From the NCBI RefSeq assembly GCF_900109165.1, contig NZ_FNZF01000001.1, positions 859,376-923,375 on the forward strand: a stretch of DNA of 64,000 nucleotides. The letters are read 5' to 3'. The position numbers and the translations under genes are program-made. This document shows, piece after piece, positions 47,556 to 55,908 of this stretch. The DNA comes from Bhargavaea ginsengi (GTDB taxonomy: Bacteria > Bacillota > Bacilli > Bacillales_A > Planococcaceae). The notes under the pieces were generated by a model, which worked only from the letters and a program-made list of their open reading frames with translations, was not told the DNA's origin and searched no databases. Positions within the stretch are counted from its first letter, which is position 1, and each line of letters opens with the position of its first letter.

Positions 47556-48797
47556 TCATCGCACGGGCTCCTTTTCCTTGGGCGTCCTTTCGTTTAGCTG
47601 TTCGCGGATTTCCAGCTTGGCGATGTCACGGAGGTGGACCTGGTCAGGACCGTCGACAATCCGGAGTGTTCGGGCATTGGCCCAGTGCGCGGCAAGGACG
47701 GTATCGTCCGATACGCCGGCGCCGCCGAACAGCTGGATGGCGCGGTCGATGACGTTCAGGCACATCCTCGGCGCCGCGATTTTGGTCATGGAGATCTCCT
47801 TGCGTGCTGCCTTGTTGCCTTCGGTGTCCATCTTGTGTGCAGCAGAAAGAGTGAGGAGTCGCGCCGAGTCAATCTCGATCCGGCTTTCCGCGATCTGTTC
47901 GCGGATAACGGCTTTATCGATGTTGCGGGAGCCGAACGTCTCACGGCCATCCGCACGTTCAATCATAAGTTCCAGCGCGCGTTCAGCGGCACCGATCGCC
48001 CGCATGCAGTGGTGGATCCGGCCCGGTCCGAGGCGTCCCTGTGCGATTTCAAATCCGCGGCCTTCGCCAAGAAGGATGTTCGACGCCGGGACACGGACAT
48101 TGTTATAGTGCACTTCCGCATGGCCGTGCGGGGCATGGTCATAGCCGAACACCGGCAGGTACCTCTTGACCTCGACACCCGGCGCGTCGAACGGTACGAT
48201 GATCATCGACTGCTGGCGGTACGTTTCCGCTTCCGGATCGGACTTGCCCATGACGATCGCAACCTTGCAGCGCGGGTCCATCGCGCCCGACGACCACCAT
48301 TTCTTGCCGTTGATGACGTATTCGTTGCCGTCACGAGTGATCGATGCCTGGATGTTCGTCGCGTCAGAGGAAGCGACTTCAATCTCGGTCATCGAGAAGA
48401 CGGAGCGGATCTCGCCTTCAAGCAACGGCTTAAGCCACTTTTCCTTCTGCTTTTCGGTACCGTACTTCATGAACACTTCCATGTTGCCGGTGTCCGGCGC
48501 GTTGCAGTTGAAGATTTCCGGTGCGATCAGGGAACGGCCCATGATCTCGCACAGATGGGCGTATTCGTAGTTGGTCATTCCGTGGCCGAACTCCTCGTTG
48601 TCGATGAACAAGTTCCATAGGCCTTCCGCTTTGGCTTTTTCTTTGAGTTCCTCGATGACCGGCGGGACGATCCAGCGGTTTTCCGCGTTGTTCAGCTGTT
48701 GTTCGTATACCGCCTCGTTTTTGTAGACATGGTCGTCCATGAATTGGATAAGCTGGTCTTTGATTTTTTGCGCTTTTGGGGATAGTTCTTTTAGCAT
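47556..48797 (-). CDS. Acyl-CoA dehydrogenase
   Basis: 413 residues, ACAD fold: helical N-domain ([23 protein letters not shown]), FAD/substrate segment [25 protein letters not shown] (usual MTEP..GSD motif modified to [11 protein letters not shown]), [16 protein letters not shown], and the C-domain [31 protein letters not shown] and [15 protein letters not shown]. It oxidises an acyl-CoA to enoyl-CoA with ETF as acceptor, as in the ACAD10/11-like group. AAGGAGG precedes the ATG. The C-terminus is followed by degenerate sequence. Confidence 0.9.
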   Translation of the reverse strand: MLKELSPKAQKIKDQLIQFMDDHVYKNEAVYEQQLNNAENRWIVPPVIEELKEKAKAEGLWNLFIDNEEFGHGMTNYEYAHLCEIMGRSLIAPEIFNCNAPDTGNMEVFMKYGTEKQKEKWLKPLLEGEIRSVFSMTEIEVASSDATNIQASITRDGNEYVINGKKWWSSGAMDPRCKVAIVMGKSDPEAETYRQQSMIIVPFDAPGVEVKRYLPVFGYDHAPHGHAEVHYNNVRVPASNILLGEGRGFEIAQGRLGPGRIHHCMRAIGAAERALELMIERADGRETFGSRNIDKAVIREQIAESRIEIDSARLLTLSAAHKMDTEGNKAARKEISMTKIAAPRMCLNVIDRAIQLFGGAGVSDDTVLAAHWANARTLRIVDGPDQVHLRDIAKLEIREQLNERTPKEKEPVR

Positions 48798-48940
48798 GAT
48801 GATCCTCCTTTGTTTTTCATGGCTGTCTTCAGGATTTTACCGGAGGCGTTCCGCCGCAGTTCATCCAGGAATACAATCAACTCAGAAGCCGCGTAGTCTT
48901 TAAACATCCTGAACCTGATCTTGATCATTCCGTTCAACTG
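48791..48940 (-). pseudogene. C-terminal remnant of an acyl-CoA synthetase
   Basis: The minus strand between thiolase and acyl-CoA dehydrogenase reads [24 protein letters not shown] and TAMKNKG before a stop. [11 protein letters not shown] is the C-terminal lysine motif of AMP-forming acyl-CoA ligases. All upstream parts of the gene are gone, since the thiolase stop is at 48942. The fragment runs into the RBS of the acyl-CoA dehydrogenase gene. Confidence 0.8.
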
Positions 48941-48941
48941 A

Positions 48942-50123
48942 TTAGACAGATTCGATGACTAACGCAATCCCCTGGCCGCCTCCGATGCAGAGGCTCGCGA
49001 CGCCGTAGCGGCCGTTGCGCTTTTTCAGCTCGTAGGCAAGAGACAAGACGATCCGGGTGCCGCTGACACCGACCGGGTGGCCGAGTGCAATCGCACCGCC
49101 GTTCACATTCGTCCGCTCCCGCTCCAGGCCGAGTTCCTTCTCGACGGCGAGGTATTGTGCGGCGAATGCTTCGTTAACTTCGACCAGGTCCATCTGGCCG
49201 AGCGTCAGGCCAGCGCGGCGGAGCGCCTCGCAGATGGCCGGCACCGGGCCGATTCCCATGATGGTCGGATCGACGCCCGTGATGGCGTAGCTGACGATCC
49301 GGGCTGTCGGCTGGAGGTTGTGCTTGTTGACCGCATCTTCCCCTGCGATGACGACACTCGCCGCTCCGTCGTTAATGCCGCTGGCGTTCCCCGCAGTGAC
49401 CGTCCCGTCTTTTTTGAAAGAAGGGCGGAGCCTGGCGAGGGTTTCTCTACTTGCTTCCGGCTTGATATGTTCGTCTTCGGTGATTGTGTTGGAGTCTTTT
49501 CTCGTCTTCACTTCCACGCCGACAATCTCTTCAGCGAATCGGCCCGACTCGCGGGCGGCTGCTGCGCGGCTGTTGCTGAGTACAGCGAACTCGTCCTGCT
49601 CCTCGCGGCTGATGCCGTGGATTTCAGACAGCTTTTCCGCCGTCATCCCCATGCCGTTTCCGGTGTATTCGTCGGTCAGCGTCGACAGCAGCATGTCGTC
49701 GAACTGCATGCCGCCCATCTTCGGCTGGCTGAACCGGGCCTTGAAGCTCGCGTATGGCGACATCGACATGTTCTCCGCTCCGCCGGCAAGCACGATTCCC
49801 GCGTCGCCGAGCTTGATCATCTGCGTGCCGGATACGATCGACTGCGTTCCGGAACCGCAGAGCCGGTTCACGTTCAGCGCCGGTACTTCCTGCGGGATGC
49901 CCGCCTTGAGTCCGATGTGCCGCGACAGGTAGGAGGCGTTCGTCGACGTGTGGATGACGTTTCCGTAGATGACATGGTCGATGTCTTCAGGGACGACATT
50001 GGAGCGCTTCATGGCTTCGATTGCCGTCACCCTCCCGAGCTCATCGGCCGGCGTGTTGGCGAATGATCCTCCGAATGCGCCGAAAGCCGTGCGTGCACCA
50101 TCAATCAGATAAACTTCAGTCAT
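48942..50123 (-). CDS. Acetyl-CoA acetyltransferase (thiolase)
   Basis: 393 residues with all thiolase signatures: nucleophile C89 in VNRLCGSGTQSIVSG, GNASGINDGAASVVIA, NVNGGAIALGHPVGVSGTR (catalytic His) and C-terminal CIGGGQGIALVIE (catalytic Cys). It splits 3-ketoacyl-CoA or condenses two acetyl-CoA. First intact gene of the acyl-CoA cluster. GGAGGAG and the ATG at 50123 are well placed. Confidence 0.93.
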   Translation of the reverse strand: MTEVYLIDGARTAFGAFGGSFANTPADELGRVTAIEAMKRSNVVPEDIDHVIYGNVIHTSTNASYLSRHIGLKAGIPQEVPALNVNRLCGSGTQSIVSGTQMIKLGDAGIVLAGGAENMSMSPYASFKARFSQPKMGGMQFDDMLLSTLTDEYTGNGMGMTAEKLSEIHGISREEQDEFAVLSNSRAAAARESGRFAEEIVGVEVKTRKDSNTITEDEHIKPEASRETLARLRPSFKKDGTVTAGNASGINDGAASVVIAGEDAVNKHNLQPTARIVSYAITGVDPTIMGIGPVPAICEALRRAGLTLGQMDLVEVNEAFAAQYLAVEKELGLERERTNVNGGAIALGHPVGVSGTRIVLSLAYELKKRNGRYGVASLCIGGGQGIALVIESV

Positions 50124-50171
50124 TTCTCCATCTCCTCCAGATTTCTCTATGTGTTGTCCTTGCGAAGTTCC

Positions 50172-50310
50172 TTACTTCAGGAGCTTCATCAGGTATTGCG
50201 CATATAGATCTTTCAATTCGTCCACGCTGATCAATCCGTCTTTCCGGTATCAGGTCTGGACCCAGTTCATTGCCCCGAGAAGGATCATCCGGATGATCTT
50301 GATGTCAGAG
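50172..50310 (-). pseudogene. TetR-family regulator remnant with in-frame stop
   Basis: The minus strand reads DIKIIRMILLGAMNWVQT, then TGA (50250-50252), then YRKDGLISVDEL and LKDLYAQYLMKLLK and a stop. This is the C-terminal end of a TetR repressor of fatty-acid genes, where a Trp codon normally stands at the TGA. The N-terminal DNA-binding part is absent. The cluster has thus lost its local repressor. Confidence 0.75.
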
Positions 50311-50756
50311 TTCTGAAACCCCCGACCTCTCTTCTCTTGTTGCTTACAACTCGCTTTGCTCATGGCTATCCCCAATTTGTCCGAGCAGACATTTTGTAAG
50401 GGCTTACAAATGTAGTCCGAAACTTGGTAGGTTTTACTCAAAGGTTGGGATGTTCCATGAAAATTCATTAAATTGTCTGATTATTATTCATCGTTCCTTA
50501 TTATACGCTTCAAGCGTAGAGTGTAAAGAGAGTTTCTAAACGTTGTCCAAACTATTAATAATTAGGTCTAAGAATTATTAGGGCATGGTTCAAATAAATG
50601 TGATGACATCATTATCACGATGCCAGCCCTTCCGTCACCACATCTTCTTCATTTCCTGTTTTTAATCGGCCTAATATTACCCTCGTAATCATCCAGACCC
50701 TCTATTGCCCGTTGCCTTTGCATTCTTTACACTAAGATTAACAACAATCAGACATC
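50311..50756. other. Gene-free interval of about 450 bases
   Basis: Between the TetR remnant and the ABC/LytTR gene. It contains an inverted repeat TTTGTAAG-GG-CTTACAAA near 50391-50409 and an imperfect palindrome GTGATGACATCATTATCAC near 50601-50619, both operator-like. The rest is AT-rich promoter-like sequence. No coding sequence could be supported. Confidence 0.4.
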
Positions 50757-50770
50757 GGGAGGCAGGCATC

Positions 50771-51826
50771 TTGGGGATTTTGGAATTTCATCAGGTGGAG
50801 AAAATGGCGGGGAATCAGGTGGTGTTTCCCCGCTTTGATTTGAGTGTGGAGTCGGGCGCCGTGACGGCTGTGCAGTGTGAGCACGAGGCCGGGCTGCAGC
50901 TGATCGGGATGGTGACGGGAATGGCCCCCGCTTCCCACGGGGAGGTACGGTTTGGCGGAGAGTTGGTCGGACGGCAGTTCCGGAATCTGGCCTCGCGCAT
51001 CGGGGTGGTGCTGCTGGATGATGCCCTTTATGAAAGACTGACCCCGTCTGAGCAGCTGCGGCTGTTCCGCAACCTGCATAATACCGGGGCGACAGTTGAA
51101 GACTTGCTCCGGCAGGTCGGGCTGGAAGAGCGCGGACGGACCCGGATCTCGAAGCTGTCGTATTCCGAAAAACGCCGCGTGCAGCTGGCACGGGCGCTCG
51201 TACATAAACCGGATCTTCTGATTTTGCAGGAGCCGGAACAGAATCTCGACGTCGAGAGCCGGATCATCCTGCAGCGGGTGCTGGCGGAGTTTACGGCGGG
51301 CGGCGGCGCGGTACTGCTGACGACGAGCAATCTGGAAAATGCGGTCACGATGGGAGATACCGTCTACCGGCTTAATGCAGGCGGACTGAAATTGTTTGAG
51401 GTTGCGGAGGAGGAAGAGATTTTAGAGGATTCTGTTCCTGTCGAAGAAACGGTACCGGAGACTGAAGGTGACACTCCATCACCACAGCTTCAGTTCAACA
51501 AAATCCCCGCGAAGGTGAACGAAAAGCTGATTTTATTCGATCCGACGGAGATTGTATTCGTGGAAAGCGTGGAAGGCGTCTCGCAGCTGCATGTCCAGGG
51601 CGAGACGTTCCCGTGTGCGATCAAGATGGCGGACCTCGAAACGCGGCTCCAGCCGTTCGGGTTTTTCCGCTGCCACCGGTCTTATATTGTGAACCTCCAG
51701 CGTGTGCGCGAAGTCATCACGTGGACGCGCAACAGCTACAGCCTGATTCTGGAGGACCCCAATAAAAGCACCGTCCCCCTCTCCAAGGGCAAGTACGCAG
51801 AACTGAAGACGTTCCTCGGCATCTGA
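50771..51826 (+). CDS. ABC-ATPase-like/LytTR fusion transcriptional regulator
   Basis: 351 residues from a TTG start (GGGAGG 8 bases upstream). Residues 1-215 are an ABC ATPase fold, but Walker A (here QCEHEAGLQL, about 35-44) lacks G-x-GK-S/T, the signature reads LSYSEKRR and Walker B is LLILQEPEQNLD, so ATP hydrolysis is unlikely. Residues about 250-350 form a LytTR DNA-binding domain (DPTEIVFVESVEGVSQLHVQGE, FGFFRCHRSYIVNLQRVREVI, VPLSKGKYAELKTFLGI). It precedes an ABC exporter operon and most likely regulates it through the repeats at 51852. Confidence 0.87.
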   Translation: MGILEFHQVEKMAGNQVVFPRFDLSVESGAVTAVQCEHEAGLQLIGMVTGMAPASHGEVRFGGELVGRQFRNLASRIGVVLLDDALYERLTPSEQLRLFRNLHNTGATVEDLLRQVGLEERGRTRISKLSYSEKRRVQLARALVHKPDLLILQEPEQNLDVESRIILQRVLAEFTAGGGAVLLTTSNLENAVTMGDTVYRLNAGGLKLFEVAEEEEILEDSVPVEETVPETEGDTPSPQLQFNKIPAKVNEKLILFDPTEIVFVESVEGVSQLHVQGETFPCAIKMADLETRLQPFGFFRCHRSYIVNLQRVREVITWTRNSYSLILEDPNKSTVPLSKGKYAELKTFLGI

Positions 51827-51851
51827 CCGTTCTGTCAGCACTAATATTAGC

Positions 51852-51904
51852 GCTCCATTCACCTGCTATTTGCTCCATTCACCGTGCCGGAAGCTCCTTT
51901 CACC
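51852..51904 (+). promoter_or_regulatory. Three GCTCCATTCACC direct repeats, 20-21 nt apart: candidate LytTR operator
   Basis: GCTCCATTCACC at 51852-51863 and 51872-51883, GCTCCTTTCACC at 51893-51904, pitch 20 and 21. LytTR domains bind short direct repeats with about 21-bp pitch, and the LytTR fusion gene is immediately upstream, with the ABC exporter start 75 bases downstream. Confidence 0.65.
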
Positions 51905-51978
51905 TTGATATTACTGCGTTCTTTAAAGTGGCGCGGTAAGGTGGAGTCAAGAAAACGAACGGCAGAAAAGGAGCGATC

Positions 51979-52827
51979 ATGATGGAGCACATCATTGAGG
52001 TCAACAGCCTCGCCAAATCATTCGGAGACAAACTCGCACTGAAAGATGTGGACTTCAGGGTCCGCAAGGGAGAGACAATCGGATTTCTCGGACCGAGCGG
52101 ATCGGGCAAGACGACGACGATCAAGATCCTGACAGCGCAGCTCGCGGCGACCGCAGGCGATGTCCGGGTATTTGGAGAGCCGGTCCACCTATTAAAAGAC
52201 CCTGCACGCATGAAGAAGATCGGCATCCTGACCGATAACAGCGGACTGTACGACCGGCTGACCGTCCAGGACAACCTGGCGCTTTATGCGGATCTGTATG
52301 ACGTCGGAAAAGAGCGGGTCCGCGAAGTGCTGGAGATGGTGAGCCTTCTCGGCGAAGAAAAGACACCCGTGAAAAAGCTTTCCAAAGGGATGAAGCAGCG
52401 CGTCACACTCGCCCGGGCCATCCTTCACAAGCCGGCCCTCCTGTTCCTCGATGAGCCGACGTCAGCGCTTGACCCGACGACGACCAAGCATATCCATGAA
52501 GGGCTCCGCGAGCTGAACCGGGAAGGCACGACGATCTTTTTGACCACACATGATATGGATGAAGCGGAAGCACTTTGCGACCGGGTCGCCTTTCTCCATG
52601 ATGGGGAGATCAAGCTGTTCGATACCCCGCAAAACCTGCGGACGATGTCCGGAAGTCCGACGATTTCTCTTTTACTAAAAGACAAGACAACTGTCACCGT
52701 CGAGCCAAATGAATCCGGAGCCGCAGCAATCGCCGGCTACATGGCAAGCGGCAATTTGCTTACAATCCACTCGAATGAGCCGACACTCGGCGACCTGTTC
52801 GTACAACTGACCGGGAGGAACCTATGA
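51979..52827 (+). CDS. ABC transporter ATP-binding protein
   Basis: 282 residues. Intact motifs: Walker A GPSGSGKTTT (39-48), Q-loop region ILTDNSGLYDRLTVQDNL (aspartate in place of Gln), signature LSKGMKQR, Walker B LLFLDEPTSALDP and switch H in LTTHDMDEAE. Subfamily is the drug/lantibiotic exporter type. AAGGAG precedes ATGATG (51979 or 51982). Its stop overlaps the permease start, and the ABC/LytTR regulator gene lies upstream. Confidence 0.92.
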   Translation: MMEHIIEVNSLAKSFGDKLALKDVDFRVRKGETIGFLGPSGSGKTTTIKILTAQLAATAGDVRVFGEPVHLLKDPARMKKIGILTDNSGLYDRLTVQDNLALYADLYDVGKERVREVLEMVSLLGEEKTPVKKLSKGMKQRVTLARAILHKPALLFLDEPTSALDPTTTKHIHEGLRELNREGTTIFLTTHDMDEAEALCDRVAFLHDGEIKLFDTPQNLRTMSGSPTISLLLKDKTTVTVEPNESGAAAIAGYMASGNLLTIHSNEPTLGDLFVQLTGRNL

Positions 52828-53528
52828 TGACCACATTTTCGATGAAGCGTGTCAACGCGATTTTCGTGAAAGACTGGAAAGACCTTCAGCGCAACTCATA
52901 CGTCCTGTTCACACTGGCCCTGCCCCTCTTCTTCGCAGCCTGGCTCGGGCGGATCGGCGCGGACAGCGCAGAAATGATTTCCTTCCCGATTGTCTTCGCC
53001 CTGGTCATCGCCGGCGCCTTTGTCCAGGCAGCGATGGTTGCGGAAGAAAAGGAAAAGAATACATTGCGCGGGTTGTTGCTGTCCCCGGCAAGCGTGGCAG
53101 AAGTGTTTATCGGGAAAAGCCTGCTGAGCGGAGTCATGACACTGGTAGTCGTGGCCGGCTGCATCTGGCTCGCTGAATTCAGTGTCCCTTCCCTCCCCCT
53201 GTTTGCGCTTAGCATTGTCATCGCACTCGTCATCTTCCTCGCAATCGGCACGCTGCTCGGACTGCTTTCCCGAACAGTTATGGAAACAAGCATCATCGGC
53301 ATGCCCGTCATGCTGATCTTCGGAATGTCTTCGATGTTCAAATCGATGATTACGAATGAAGCGATTTTGACAGTGATGGATTACCTCCCGAATGAACTGC
53401 TTATGAACATCTGGGTTGGATTGGAGAGCGGTGCTGACGTCGGTGAATCGTTCCTAATCCTCACTGTATGGGCTGCGGTGTCAGTCGCAGCGACTGTGAT
53501 TGTGTACCGGAAACGACGGATGGACTGA
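52824..53528 (+). CDS. ABC-2 type transporter permease
   Basis: 234 residues, six hydrophobic helices (from about 24, VLFTLALPLFFAAWLG, to the C-terminal ILTVWAAVSVAATVIVY). The central FVQAAMVAEEKEKNTLRGLLLSPASVAEVFIGKSLL is typical of ABC-2 export permeases. It overlaps the ATPase gene by 4 bases (ATGA), forming a two-gene exporter for a drug, peptide or lipid. The substrate is not predictable. Confidence 0.88.
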   Translation: MMTTFSMKRVNAIFVKDWKDLQRNSYVLFTLALPLFFAAWLGRIGADSAEMISFPIVFALVIAGAFVQAAMVAEEKEKNTLRGLLLSPASVAEVFIGKSLLSGVMTLVVVAGCIWLAEFSVPSLPLFALSIVIALVIFLAIGTLLGLLSRTVMETSIIGMPVMLIFGMSSMFKSMITNEAILTVMDYLPNELLMNIWVGLESGADVGESFLILTVWAAVSVAATVIVYRKRRMD

Positions 53529-53538
53529 TAGAGTGTAA

Positions 53539-53567
53539 GCCCCGGCATGTGAGTGCCGGGGTTTTAT
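53539..53567 (+). terminator. Terminator of the ABC exporter operon
   Basis: GCCCCGGCA / TGCCGGGG hairpin followed by TTTTATT. Confidence 0.85.
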
Positions 53568-53577
53568 TATGAGCTCA

Positions 53578-53723
53578 ATCTCGTCATTCGGGATGAAAGT
53601 TGCGTCATTCGAGACGGCAATCTCGTCATTCACACCTCCGGTTTCGTCATTCGCAAATTTCCAGGATACAAATGACGAGATTTAGATGGGGAATGACGAA
53701 ATTAAGCGGGGGAATGACGAAAC
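53578..53723. repeat. Mirrored 4+3 array of RTYTCGTCATTC cores, exact 21-nt pitch
   Basis: Forward cores start at 53578 (ATCTCGTCATTC), 53599 (GTTGCGTCATTC), 53620 (ATCTCGTCATTC) and 53641 (GTTTCGTCATTC). Reverse cores start at 53670 (AAATGACGAGAT), 53691 (GAATGACGAAAT) and 53712 (GAATGACGAAAC). All steps are 21 nt, and the centre gap is 17 bases as in the array at 45182. The outermost forward core has no partner. Confidence 0.9.
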
Positions 53724-53745
53724 CTCCCGCTCTATACTTCCAGTT

Positions 53746-53773
53746 GAAAGCTTCCGCCATGCCGGAAGCTTTT
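53746..53773 (+). terminator. Hairpin behind the mirrored array
   Basis: AAAGCTTCCG / CGGAAGCTTT with a short T tract; it could end a transcript that runs through the array. Confidence 0.6.
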
Positions 53774-53984
53774 CATGCTTTTCACCCACTAAATATGCCG
53801 TCCTCTATTTTTCACGTAATGGTCCTGCAAACTCCACTCCCCATACGCCACAACGAGTCGCAAACGCTTCCATTATATTCACAATTAATCAGAATAAAAA
53901 TACTTTTTGCAAGTCATTGACTTCCTTACTTTATCCCAGTAAAGTTAGTTTCAATTCTTGCACTAATCGAATATGCACATCTTT

Positions 53985-54135
53985 TCTTATCAAGAGAGAC
54001 CGAGGGACAGGCCCTAGGACGTCTCGGCAGCGGACCCCACTCAGTGGAGGCACCGTGCTAATTCCTGCAGATGCCTGGTGCATCTGGAAGATGAGAAAAA
54101 GATGGCCTACCCGGTCCTCTTTTTCTCTTTATGAG
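53985..54135 (+). promoter_or_regulatory. SAM-I riboswitch (S-box leader)
   Basis: CTTATCAAGAGAGACCGAGGGACAGGCCC start, GTCTCGGCAGCGG, GGCACCGTGCTAATTCC, GCAGATG and GATGAGAA in canonical order. A terminator with GAGAAAAAGA / TCTTTTTCTC follows (54091-54128). S-adenosylmethionine binding would stop transcription of the methionine transporter operon below. Confidence 0.93.
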
Positions 54136-54181
54136 ATCAAGAGGATTTTTTCATTTCTGATAACAACAGGAGGTACGCCGG

Positions 54182-55207
54182 ATGATTGAATTTAAACAAG
54201 TCTCCAAGACATTCCGGCTTGGAAAGCGTGAAGTACACGCGGTAAAGGATGTGTCGCTGAAAGTCGAGCAGGGCGACATCTACGGAATTATCGGCTTCAG
54301 CGGCGCCGGAAAAAGTACGCTGCTGCGGCTGGTGAACCTGCTGGAGCGGCCGAGTGAGGGCTCGATCGAAATCCAGGGCGTGAATGTCACGTCCCTGTCA
54401 GCCAAAGAGCTGAGAAAACAGCGCAGGAACATCGGAATGATTTTCCAGAACTTCAACTTGTTCAATTCGCGGACGGTGGCCGGTAACATTGCATATCCGC
54501 TGAAGCTTGCCGGCACCCCGAAGCATGAGATCAACACCCGTGTGGAAGAGCTTCTCCGCTTCGTCGGCCTTGCGGACAAAGCGAAGGATTATCCGGATCA
54601 GCTGTCGGGCGGGCAAAAGCAGCGCGTCGGAATCGCGCGGGCGCTCGCAACCAACCCGGACATCCTGATCTGTGATGAGGCGACATCCGCGCTTGACCCG
54701 GATACGACGGCAGATGTGCTGCGTCTCCTGAGACAAGTCAACCGGGAGTTCGGCATCACGATCCTTCTGATCACCCATGAGATGGAAGTGATCCAGTCGG
54801 TCTGCACGAAGGTCGCCGTCATGGAGAACGGTGAAGTGATCGAGTCCGGCGGCGTATTCGAAGTGTTCACGGACCCGCAGCACGCAACGACCAAGCGGTT
54901 CATCCGCTCCGTCCAGCAGGACCTCCCTTCCCCGAATGTCCTCGCCGAGTGGCGGGAATCGGGCGGCGGCAGTTTGTACCGCCTGCAGTTCAAAGGGCCT
55001 GTCGCGAACGAGCCGGTACTTTCGACGGTTACGGCAAAACACGGGATTACGTTCAACATCGTGTACGGATCCGTCCGGGAGCTTGAGGAGCGGCTGTTCG
55101 GCAATCTGATTGTCTCGTTCCTCGGCGATCCGGCGGACGTCGAAGCCGCCATCAAGGAAATTGCAACGCTGACAGACATCGAGGAGGTGCAGGAAATTGA
55201 ACGTTGA
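54182..55207 (+). CDS. metN: Methionine ABC transporter ATP-binding protein
   Basis: 341 residues. Walker A GFSGAGKST (38-46), Q-loop IFQNFNLF, signature LSGGQKQRVGIARAL, Walker B ILICDEATSALDP, switch LLITHEMEV, and the C-terminal NIL regulatory domain (about 260-340) that binds methionine for trans-inhibition. The ATG follows GGAGG. First gene after the S-box; overlaps the permease gene by 11 bases. Confidence 0.95.
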   Translation: MIEFKQVSKTFRLGKREVHAVKDVSLKVEQGDIYGIIGFSGAGKSTLLRLVNLLERPSEGSIEIQGVNVTSLSAKELRKQRRNIGMIFQNFNLFNSRTVAGNIAYPLKLAGTPKHEINTRVEELLRFVGLADKAKDYPDQLSGGQKQRVGIARALATNPDILICDEATSALDPDTTADVLRLLRQVNREFGITILLITHEMEVIQSVCTKVAVMENGEVIESGGVFEVFTDPQHATTKRFIRSVQQDLPSPNVLAEWRESGGGSLYRLQFKGPVANEPVLSTVTAKHGITFNIVYGSVRELEERLFGNLIVSFLGDPADVEAAIKEIATLTDIEEVQEIER

Positions 55208-55859
55208 TTGGACATCCTTCTGGCCGCGCATCGTCGAAGCGACCGGCCAGACGATCACCATGGTCATCGCCACACTCATTTTCGGATCGATTCTCGGCAT
55301 CATCATGGGGCTCCTCCTGTTTGTGACCCGCCAGAACAATATTCTGGAGAATAAATTCCTCTTTAACCTATTGAATATCGTGATCAACATCATCCGGCCG
55401 GTGCCGTTCATCATCTTCCTCGTCGCCATCTCGCAAGTGACACGGCTCGTGGTCGGCACGACGATCGGAACGGCGGCCGCGATCTTCCCGATGACGATCG
55501 TCGCAAGCTTTACAATTGCCCGGGTCGTCGAGAACAACCTCGTCAGCATCGACCCCGGTGTCATCGAAGCTGCACAGGCGATGGGCGCAAGCCCGCTCCG
55601 GATCATCTTCACGGTCCTGATTCCGGAAGCCCTCGGACCGCTCGTCCTCGGACTGACGTTCGTCACGGTCACACTGATCGACTTCTCGGCAGTTGCCGGA
55701 ACAGTCGGCGGCGGAGGCCTCGGACACATCGCCATGACCTACGGTTACCAGCGCTTTGACGCCAGCGTCATGATCGTCACCGTGCTGATCCTGATCGTCC
55801 TCGTGCAGCTGGCACAATGGCTCGGGAACACACTCTCAAGGAAAATCATGCGGCGATAA
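55197..55859 (+). CDS. metI: Methionine ABC transporter permease
   Basis: 220 residues, five to six membrane helices, with the binding-protein-dependent permease EAA loop VIEAAQAMGASPLRIIFTVLIPEALG (about 122-147). TTG start at 55197 with GAGGAGGTG 7 bases upstream, inside the end of metN, so the two are coupled. Forms the MetNIQ importer for methionine in the cytoplasmic membrane. Confidence 0.95.
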   Translation: MNVDWTSFWPRIVEATGQTITMVIATLIFGSILGIIMGLLLFVTRQNNILENKFLFNLLNIVINIIRPVPFIIFLVAISQVTRLVVGTTIGTAAAIFPMTIVASFTIARVVENNLVSIDPGVIEAAQAMGASPLRIIFTVLIPEALGPLVLGLTFVTVTLIDFSAVAGTVGGGGLGHIAMTYGYQRFDASVMIVTVLILIVLVQLAQWLGNTLSRKIMRR

Positions 55860-55908
55860 GCTTTGCGGAAACAACACTAACATTTAAACCAAAAGGAGAA
55901 TGAACACC

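Noticed and set aside
54398-55735. 445-codon open frame on the minus strand
   Set aside because: Antisense to metN and metI; no recognisable domain and no ribosome binding site.
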